Shown: piece by piece, positions 57,880 to 64,000 of the stretch | Position numbering within the stretch: the first letter of the stretch is position 1 | Layout of the letters: each line of letters opens with the position of its first letter | NCBI RefSeq assembly: GCF_004340905.1 | Contig: NZ_SLXD01000001.1 | Coordinates: 496,001-560,000 of the forward strand | DNA: 64,000 bases | Source of the DNA: Rubrivivax gelatinosus | GTDB lineage: Bacteria > Pseudomonadota > Gammaproteobacteria > Burkholderiales > Burkholderiaceae_C | Direction: 5' to 3' | Made by a program: the position numbers and the translations under genes | The notes under the pieces: generated by a model | The model's database searches: none | Told to the model about the DNA's origin: nothing | Seen by the model: the letters and a program-made list of their open reading frames with translations, nothing else

Positions 57880-59196
57880 TCAGGCCGGCGCGGCGGCCTT
57901 CCTGCGCGCGGCGGTCTTCTTCGCCGCCGGCTTGGCGGCTGTCTTGGCCGCCGTGCGCTTGCGCGCCGCCGCCTTGGCCGGCAGCAGTGACCGCAGGATG
58001 GCTTCGCAGTCGCCCTGCGTCATCACGCGCGGCACCGGGTAGTTGGCGTCGGCCTCGCGGCAGGCGGCCTGGGCGAGCTTGGGGATGTCGGCGGCACGCA
58101 GCGCGTCGACCGTCGCCGGGATGCCGATGCGCCGGTTGAGCTCGGCCACGGCGTCGATGAACTTGTGCGCCAGCGTCGTGTCGCCGTCGTCGGGCGCACC
58201 GACTCCGGCGCGCCGCGCCAGCGCCGCCAGCCGCGGCTCGCAGTTCGGCGCCGAAAACCGCAGCACCGCCGGCAGCACGATGGCATTGGCCAGCCCGTGC
58301 GGCACGTGGTACAGGCCGCCCAACTGGTGCGCGATCGCGTGCACGTTGCCGACGTTGGCGCGGGTGAAGGCCAGGCCGGCGTAGGTCGAGGCCAGCGCCA
58401 TGCGTTCGCGTGCGACGAGGTCGCCGCCGTCGGTGACGGCGCGCTCCAGCTGCTCGAAGACCATGCCGACCGCGGCCAGCGCCCAGCGGTCGGTGGTGTC
58501 GGTGCACCAGTCGCCGATGTAGGCCTCGACGGCGTGCGTCAGCGCGTCCATGCCGGTGGCGGCGGTGATCGCCGGCGGCAGGCCGACCATCAGCTCCGGA
58601 TCCAGCGCCGCCATGCGCGGCACCAGCCGCGTGTCGGCGACGACCAGCTTGCGCTGCGCCTTCGGGTCGGAGATCACCGCGGCGACGGTGACCTCGCTGC
58701 CGGTGCCGGCGGTCGTCGGCACCGCGTACAGCGGCAGCGGGCCGTGCAGGCCCTTGAAGTAACCGACCAGCGCCCGCGGCGGTTTGCCGTTGGCCACCGC
58801 CAGGCCGATGACCTTGGCCGCGTCCATCACCGAGCCGCCGCCGAAGGCGACGATGGCGTCGCAGGCCTCGTCGCGCAGCAGCGTGATGCCGGCGTCGATG
58901 ACCGGGATCGGCGCGTCGGGCTCGACGCGGTCGAAGACCACGACCGCGGTGCCCGCCGCGGCCAGCGCGGCGCACAGCGGTTCGGCCAGGCCGAGCTTCA
59001 TCACCGTCGCGTCGGTGACCAGCATGACCTTCCGATGGGTGAAATCCCCGATCGCCTGGCCGAGCTTGGCGCTTGCTCCCGGCCCTACGATCAACAAGGG
59101 CTGCGGGATCGGCAGCCGCTTGGTGACGACGCCTGCTGCCTGCTTCAGCTTGGGGAGCCCGACGGTGCGGGCCATGTCCCCGATCAAGTTGGCCAT
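57880..59196 (-). CDS. Iron-containing (type III) alcohol dehydrogenase with a Lys/Ala-rich tail
   Basis: 438 aa from an ATG after a GAGGAG ribosome binding site. The NAD(P) motif is AFGGGSVMDAAK. The metal ligands lie in GMDALTHAVEAY (Asp, His) and VHAIAHQLGGLYHVPHG (His, His). The last about 30 residues are a histone-H1-like Ala/Lys tail (AAKTAAKPAAKKTAARRKAA) not usual for this family. It is divergent from the acyl-ACP-reductase-like gene at 59250, which also has a basic Ala-rich tail. A fatty aldehyde to alcohol role is plausible. Confidence 0.88.
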   Translation of the reverse strand: MANLIGDMARTVGLPKLKQAAGVVTKRLPIPQPLLIVGPGASAKLGQAIGDFTHRKVMLVTDATVMKLGLAEPLCAALAAAGTAVVVFDRVEPDAPIPVIDAGITLLRDEACDAIVAFGGGSVMDAAKVIGLAVANGKPPRALVGYFKGLHGPLPLYAVPTTAGTGSEVTVAAVISDPKAQRKLVVADTRLVPRMAALDPELMVGLPPAITAATGMDALTHAVEAYIGDWCTDTTDRWALAAVGMVFEQLERAVTDGGDLVARERMALASTYAGLAFTRANVGNVHAIAHQLGGLYHVPHGLANAIVLPAVLRFSAPNCEPRLAALARRAGVGAPDDGDTTLAHKFIDAVAELNRRIGIPATVDALRAADIPKLAQAACREADANYPVPRVMTQGDCEAILRSLLPAKAAARKRTAAKTAAKPAAKKTAARRKAAAPA

Positions 59197-59249
59197 CTCC
59201 TCAACCCTCCACCATGCCCGTCCCGGGTCCACTCTGGCGCGAACAACGT

Positions 59250-61469
59250 ATGAAGAGCGTGATCGGCATCAGCCTCGGCGCAGCAGCGCAGGACTTTGAA
59301 CTGCGCACCACGCTGCTCGGCCAGCCCTTGCGCGTGCGGCGCATCGGCACCGACGGCGACACCGAGGTCGCCGCGCGCCGGCTGGCCTACTGGGACCGCC
59401 GCGCCGCCGCGATCGGCATCGGCGCCGGGCCCGACCCGCGCAGCGTCGGCGCCACGACCGGCGGCGCCGAACTCGCCGCCACGCTCAAACACGCGCCCTG
59501 CACCACCGGCGCCCACCTGGCCGAAATCTATCTCGAATGGGCGCTGCGCCATGTGCAGGCCGATCTCGGGCGCTACTTCGACAACGCGCTGGTGCTGTTC
59601 TTCTCCGGCGTCGCCAACCGCAAGCTGGCCTCGGCGATGGCCGAGTTCACGCCCAACCTGTTCTTCGCCGACCCGCTGCTGCAGCTGGGTGTGCCCAAGC
59701 TGCTGACCTCGCTGGACGCGCTGTCGCTGTACGCCACCGGCTCGCACTACGTCGCCGGCTGGGCTCCGAAGCGCCTGCCGAGCACCACGCTGCTGGAGCG
59801 CTGGACCGACCACGTGCTGCGCCAGGCGATGAAGAAGGCCACCGTCATCGTCGCGCCGGTGCACGAGCTCGACCGCTTCGGCACCGAGGAGCTGGCCGGC
59901 AAGACGATCGTCACCGCGACCGTCAACGACGCCCGTCTCGAAGCCTTCCGCGAGAAGGGCGTGGCGATGGTCGTCGACGCCTCGCCGGTCGTCCAGGGCC
60001 GTGTGCTCGGCCACGAGCTGCTCGACGCGATGATCCTCGCGGCCACCGGCAAGGCGCCGGGCACGCTGTACGACGACGACTACCTCGAGCTGATCCAGAT
60101 GCTCGACGCACGCCCGCGCGTGCTCTACCCCAACGGCGTGCAGCGCAAGAACCGCTTCGCCTTCGTCATCCACCCGCTGTCGCAGGAGTACTTCAAGAAG
60201 GTCAAGCCGATCGAGATGCTGTCCAGGGTCTCGCCGCCGCTGCTGATGGACTCGCTGGAGAAGGCGATGGCCTACGCGCCGCCCTTCGTCTACTCGAAGA
60301 TCGAGGGCATCAAGTCGCCGACCGGCGCCGAGGCCGAGGGCTGGCTGATCTCGGTGGGCGGCACGCCGCGCGAGATCATGAGCCACCCGCCGGAGTTCAC
60401 CTACCGCCGGCTGCTCGCCGCCGCCGAGATGGCGAGGAAGCTCGGCGCGCAGATCATGGGGCTGGGCGCCTTCACCAAGGTCGTCGGCGACGCCGGCGCG
60501 ACGGTGGCGCGGCGCGCGACGCTGCCGATCACCACCGGCAACAGCTACAGCGCCTCGGGCGCGCTGTGGGCGGCGCACGACGCGCTGCTGCGGCTGAAGC
60601 TCGTCGAGCCGCCCCAGGGCGACGAACGCGTGAAGTTCAAGGCCATGGTCGTCGGCGCCACCGGCGCCATCGGTTCGGCCTGCGCGCGGCTGCTGGTGCG
60701 CGCCGCCGAGGAGGTGACGCTGGTCTCGCCCGAGACCGCCAAGCTGCTGGCGCTGCAGGAGTCCATCCTGCGCCAGACGCCCGACGCGAAGATCGTGCTC
60801 AGCGCCAAGGCCGACACGCACATCGCCCAGATGGACATGATCGTCACCGCGACCTCGGGCGCCGGCAAGAAGGTGCTGGACATCATGAAGGTCAAGCCCG
60901 GCTGCGTGATCACCGACGTCGCGCGGCCGCTGGACCTGTCGCCCGAGGACGTGGCCAGGCGCCCCGACGTGCTGGTCATCGAGTCCGGCGAGATCCAGCT
61001 CCCCGGCCAGGTGAAGATGAAGAACATCGGCCTGCCGCCGGGCGTCGCCTACGCCTGCCTGGCCGAGACCATCGTGCTGGCGCTGGAAGGCCGTTTCGAG
61101 AACTTCACCGTCGGCCGCGCGATCGAGTGGGAGAAGGTGCGCGAGATCTACAAGCTGGGCCTGAAACACGGGATGAAGCTGGCCGCGATCTCCGGAGTCA
61201 ACGGCGTCATCACCGAGCGCGACATCGCGCGTGTGCGCCGGCTGGCGCTGGCGGCGCGCAAGCGCGAAGCCGAGGCGGCCGCGCCGACGAAGCGGCGCCC
61301 GCGGGCCGCCGCGGCGCCGGCCGTCGAAGCCGCCGAGCCTAAGAGCGCGCCGAAGAGCGCGCCCAAGGCGCGCCGCGGCAAGCCCGCGCCGGCGGCCACC
61401 CCGCAACCGGCGCTGGACGGCCTGGGCCGGCGTTCGCGCGCACGCAGCCGCACCGAACCGGTCGCCTGA
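59250..61469 (+). CDS. Long-chain acyl-ACP reductase-like protein with a large N-terminal extension
   Basis: 739 aa. Residues about 300-660 resemble cyanobacterial acyl-ACP reductase: [37 protein letters not shown], the Rossmann motif [16 protein letters not shown] and catalytic Cys603 in [13 protein letters not shown]. The first about 300 residues have no family I recognise. The last about 75 are Lys/Arg/Pro/Ala-rich. The predicted reaction is NADPH reduction of an acyl-ACP or acyl-CoA to a fatty aldehyde. It is divergent from an iron alcohol dehydrogenase. An ATG at 59214 is an alternative start adding 12 residues. Confidence 0.78.
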   Translation: MKSVIGISLGAAAQDFELRTTLLGQPLRVRRIGTDGDTEVAARRLAYWDRRAAAIGIGAGPDPRSVGATTGGAELAATLKHAPCTTGAHLAEIYLEWALRHVQADLGRYFDNALVLFFSGVANRKLASAMAEFTPNLFFADPLLQLGVPKLLTSLDALSLYATGSHYVAGWAPKRLPSTTLLERWTDHVLRQAMKKATVIVAPVHELDRFGTEELAGKTIVTATVNDARLEAFREKGVAMVVDASPVVQGRVLGHELLDAMILAATGKAPGTLYDDDYLELIQMLDARPRVLYPNGVQRKNRFAFVIHPLSQEYFKKVKPIEMLSRVSPPLLMDSLEKAMAYAPPFVYSKIEGIKSPTGAEAEGWLISVGGTPREIMSHPPEFTYRRLLAAAEMARKLGAQIMGLGAFTKVVGDAGATVARRATLPITTGNSYSASGALWAAHDALLRLKLVEPPQGDERVKFKAMVVGATGAIGSACARLLVRAAEEVTLVSPETAKLLALQESILRQTPDAKIVLSAKADTHIAQMDMIVTATSGAGKKVLDIMKVKPGCVITDVARPLDLSPEDVARRPDVLVIESGEIQLPGQVKMKNIGLPPGVAYACLAETIVLALEGRFENFTVGRAIEWEKVREIYKLGLKHGMKLAAISGVNGVITERDIARVRRLALAARKREAEAAAPTKRRPRAAAAPAVEAAEPKSAPKSAPKARRGKPAPAATPQPALDGLGRRSRARSRTEPVA

Positions 61470-61782
61470 ACGGCGCGGGCATCCGGCTTGCCCCGGGGCG
61501 GCATGGCCCCGCATTCCGAACGGTTTTCCCGATGACGGCACGGCCGCCGCTGTGCCGCCCGTTCTGCGGCCTGGCCGCCGGCCGGCCGCGTGCGCCTGCG
61601 CGCGCGCACGCCGCGGCGCGCCGGCCGCAGCACCGCCTCGCGACGCGGGCACCCCGGCTGCCGGCACGCTGACCGGCAGCGCGGCGCGGCCGGCACCGTC
61701 GTGGCCCGGCGGTGTCTTCCTACACGAGCACCCGGCTCCGCCTGCGGACACTGACGGCGGTCCTGCTGCCCTCCACCCCCCG
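61470..61782. other. Intergenic region with nested inverted repeats, no gene seen
   Basis: This 313-bp gap holds no convincing gene. The reading frame upstream of the endonuclease is open but Ala/Pro/Arg-rich and has no family match. Nested complementary segments GAACGG (61518) with CCGTTC (61559), and CGGCAC (61536) with GTGCCG (61552), could fold into a hairpin. It may be a leader, a weak terminator or simply GC-rich noise. Confidence 0.4.
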
Positions 61783-62538
61783 ATGAAGAGCCCGCCTTCG
61801 ATCCGCGTCCTGACCGTGAACACGCACAAGGGATTCACCGCGCTGAACCGCCGCTTCGTGCTGCACGAGCTGCGCGACGCGGTGCGCGCGGTCGACGCCG
61901 ACCTCGTCTTCCTGCAGGAGGTGCATGGCACCCACCGCCGCCACTCGGAAGGCGTCGCGCGCTGGCCCCAGGCACCGCACTACGAGTTCATCGCCGACCA
62001 GCTGTGGCCGCAGTTCGCCTACGGCCGCAACGCCGTCTACCCGCACGGCGATCACGGCAACGCGCTGCTGTCCAAGTACCCGATCGTCGCCTACACCAAC
62101 CACGACGTCTCGGTCGACGGCCACGAGGCGCGCGGCCTGCTGCACTGCACGCTGCGCCTGCCGGCCGAAGGCGCGCAGGTGCACGCCGTCTGCGTGCACC
62201 TGGGGCTGGCCGAGGGCCATCGCCGGCGCCAGCTCGACCGGCTGTGCGAGCTGGTGCGGCGCGAGGTGCCCGACGACGCGCCGCTGGTCGTCGCCGGCGA
62301 TTTCAACGACTGGCGCGACCGCGCCCACCCGGTGCTCGAGCGCGGCCTCGGTCTGCACGAGGTGTTCGTGAAGGCGCACGGTCGTTCGGCACGCACCTTC
62401 CCGGCGCGATTCCCGCTGCTGCGCCTGGACCGCATCTACGTGCGCAACACGCGCGGCCACCGCCCGCTGCCGCTGCCGCACCGGCCCTGGGCGCATCTGT
62501 CGGACCACGCGCCGCTGGCTGCGGAGATCGCGCTGTGA
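61783..62538 (+). CDS. Endonuclease/exonuclease/phosphatase family protein (YbhP-like)
   Basis: 251 aa. The EEP fold shows VNTHKGF, the metal-binding FLQEVHG (Glu), [31 protein letters not shown] (Asp, Asn) and HLSDHAPL (catalytic Asp-His). It could act on phosphodiesters of nucleic acid or lipid head groups. In E. coli ybhP precedes clsB and ybhN, and the same order is found here. Its stop overlaps the clsB start (GTGA). Confidence 0.88.
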   Translation: MKSPPSIRVLTVNTHKGFTALNRRFVLHELRDAVRAVDADLVFLQEVHGTHRRHSEGVARWPQAPHYEFIADQLWPQFAYGRNAVYPHGDHGNALLSKYPIVAYTNHDVSVDGHEARGLLHCTLRLPAEGAQVHAVCVHLGLAEGHRRRQLDRLCELVRREVPDDAPLVVAGDFNDWRDRAHPVLERGLGLHEVFVKAHGRSARTFPARFPLLRLDRIYVRNTRGHRPLPLPHRPWAHLSDHAPLAAEIAL

Positions 62539-63776
62539 AGCTGCGGCCACGCTGGCAGGACGGCAACACCGTCGAGCTGCTCGAAAACGGCGAGGCCTTC
62601 TTCCCCGCCGTCTTCGACGCCGTCCGCAACGCCCGCCACGAGGTGCTGCTGGAGACCTTCATCCTCTTCGAGGACAAGGTCGGGCTGGCGCTGCACGCGG
62701 CGCTGCTGGAGGCCGCACAGCGCGGCGTGCAGGTCGACGTGATGGTCGACGGCTTCGGCTCGCCCGACCTGTCGCCCGAGTTCACCGGCTCGCTGCGCGC
62801 CGCCGGCGTGCGCCTGCGCAGCTTCGACCCGAGCTGGCGGCTGTTCGGCCGGCGCTTCAACGTGCTGCGCCGCATGCACCGCAAGATCGTCGTCGTCGAC
62901 GGCGAGACGGCCTTCGTCGGCGGCATCAACTACTCGGCCGACCACCTGGCCGACTTCGGGCCGGAGGCCAAGCAGGACTACTCGGTGCGGCTGCGCGGGC
63001 CGGTGGTCGAGACCATCCGCCAGTTCGCGCTCGCCGCGATCCGCGGCGGCACACGCGGCGAGCCGCCGGTGCAGCGGCCGCGGCTGCCGCCGCCGCGCAC
63101 CGAAGGCCCGGTGCAGGCAATGCTCGTCACGCGCGACAACCTCGAGCACCGCGCCGACATCGAACGCCAGTACCGCGCCGCGCTGCGCGCCGCGCGCCAC
63201 AGCGTGATCATCGCCAACGCCTACTTCTTCCCCGGCTGGCGTTTCCTGAAGGAGCTGCGGCGCGCGGCCCGGCGCGGCGTGGACGTGCGCCTGGTGCTGC
63301 AGGGCACGCCCGACATGCCGATCGTGAAGACCGCCGCCGGCCTGCTCTACGAGCACCTGCTGCGCGACGGCGTGCACATCCACGAGTACTGCGACCGGCC
63401 GATGCACGGCAAGGTGGCGGTCGTCGACGAGGACTGGGCGACGGTGGGCTCGAGCAACCTCGACCCGCTGAGCCTGTCGCTGAACCTGGAGGCCAACGTC
63501 ATCCTGCGCGACCGCGGCTTCGCGGCGCAGCTGCGCGAGCGGCTGCAGCACCTGATCCGCCACAGCTGCGAGGAGGTGAAGCCCGAGCCGACGCCGCGCT
63601 GGCGGCTGTGGGTGCGGCTGCGCAGCTACTTCGTGCTGCGCTTCGCCCAACGCTTCCCGCTCTGGGCGCGTGTGCTGCCGGCGCACCGGCCGACGCTGCA
63701 GCTGGTCGAAACCCCGCCGCCGCCCGCGCCGGCCTCCGAACGCGAAGACGAGGCGCGGAGCCTGCATGCCGGATGA
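62535..63776 (+). CDS. clsB: Cardiolipin synthase B (phospholipase D family)
   Basis: 413 aa from a GTG overlapping the upstream stop. Two PLD domains carry HKD motifs: [17 protein letters not shown] (first half) and [19 protein letters not shown] (second half). The enzyme joins phosphatidylglycerol, or phosphatidylglycerol and another phospholipid, into cardiolipin at the inner membrane. The C-terminus is basic and Pro-rich. It is the middle gene of the ybhP-clsB-ybhN operon. Confidence 0.93.
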   Translation: MKLRPRWQDGNTVELLENGEAFFPAVFDAVRNARHEVLLETFILFEDKVGLALHAALLEAAQRGVQVDVMVDGFGSPDLSPEFTGSLRAAGVRLRSFDPSWRLFGRRFNVLRRMHRKIVVVDGETAFVGGINYSADHLADFGPEAKQDYSVRLRGPVVETIRQFALAAIRGGTRGEPPVQRPRLPPPRTEGPVQAMLVTRDNLEHRADIERQYRAALRAARHSVIIANAYFFPGWRFLKELRRAARRGVDVRLVLQGTPDMPIVKTAAGLLYEHLLRDGVHIHEYCDRPMHGKVAVVDEDWATVGSSNLDPLSLSLNLEANVILRDRGFAAQLRERLQHLIRHSCEEVKPEPTPRWRLWVRLRSYFVLRFAQRFPLWARVLPAHRPTLQLVETPPPPAPASEREDEARSLHAG

Positions 63777-64000
63777 GGCCGCACCGCGCCGCGCTCGCGC
63801 GCCTTCGTGGTGGCCGCGCGCACGCCGCTGGCTGGGCATCGCCTTCATCGTCGTCGTCGGCGCGCTCGTCGCCAAGGTTGCACGTTCGATGGACTGGGGC
63901 GCGGCCTGGGACGCGCTGCAGCGTGTCGAGCCGGGGACGCTCGCGCTCGCGGCGGCGCTGGCCGCGGCCAGCCACGCGCTCTACGCCACCTACGACCTGA
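63766..64000 (+). CDS. YbhN-like integral membrane protein (UPF0104/TIGR00374), partial
   Basis: Only the first 78 residues are present before the right edge. It starts [16 protein letters not shown], with a basic stretch and a first membrane helix (LGIAFIVVVGALVAKV). The segment HALYATYDL is typical of the lysylphosphatidylglycerol-synthase-like transmembrane family. The start overlaps the clsB stop by 11 bp. Its position after clsB matches ybhN in E. coli. Confidence 0.8.
   Translation, partial: MPDEAAPRRARAPSWWPRARRWLGIAFIVVVGALVAKVARSMDWGAAWDALQRVEPGTLALAAALAAASHALYATYDL

Overview
This 64 kb window is chromosomal DNA of a very GC-rich Gram-negative bacterium. Gene content points to a betaproteobacterium of the order Burkholderiales, Rubrivivax/Roseateles/Leptothrix-like: an exosortase-A (XrtA)/PEP-CTERM exopolysaccharide locus, a MaoC-Pta/AckA/PhaC operon, ubiUVT and a class III ribonucleotide reductase. 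The genus is an inference. I saw no rRNA, tRNA, insertion sequence, prophage or CRISPR array.

Layout. (1) 1-394: the edge of a probable toxin-antitoxin pair. (2) 579-14731, minus strand: a twelve-gene exopolysaccharide operon. In transcription order it encodes an export lipoprotein, a chain-length protein, a BY-kinase, an outer-membrane protein, an AAA ATPase, WecB, a polysaccharide deacetylase, a FemAB-like protein, glycosyltransferase 1, XrtA, a TviB-type dehydrogenase and glycosyltransferase 2. Just upstream on the same strand are a methyltransferase and a ThiF-like E1 enzyme. (3) 16609-17535: a PEP-CTERM substrate gene with a textbook sigma-54 promoter and a strong terminator. (4) 17557-33668: a methyltransferase; a four-gene MacB/Lol-like ABC, lipoprotein-sorting and beta-barrel operon; then prsT, the priming sugar transferase, prsK, prsR and a second prsT. 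PrsR is a sigma-54 activator, so regulator and likely target lie in the same locus. (5) 33739-36728, minus: nucleotidyltransferase, HPr-kinase-like kinase, PqqD-like chaperone and a Tat-like, Cys- and Ser-rich secreted protein. This looks like a poorly characterised protein- or peptide-modification cassette. (6) 36958-40212: a FeeM-like N-acyl amino acid synthase fused to PilZ, a trypsin-like protease and a UDP-glucuronate epimerase.

After 40.2 kb the content turns to metabolism: a PhnCDE-like ABC transporter, probably for selenium oxyanions, divergent from selD; an alpha/beta hydrolase; the operon MaoC-Pta, ackA, phaC; a chemoreceptor; ubiUVT for O2-independent ubiquinone synthesis, divergent from nrdD. 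The nrdD glycyl-radical domain is encoded by a separate small gene, followed by nrdG. FNR/ANR-like and NrdR-like boxes suggest that these anaerobic genes respond to oxygen and nucleotide status.

The right end holds an iron-dependent alcohol dehydrogenase divergent from a large acyl-ACP-reductase-like protein, both with Lys/Ala-rich tails, and the start of a ybhP-clsB-ybhN operon.

Start codons were chosen by overlap, ribosome binding site and family fit. Many genes overlap by 4 bp (ATGA/GTGA), as expected for translationally coupled operons.
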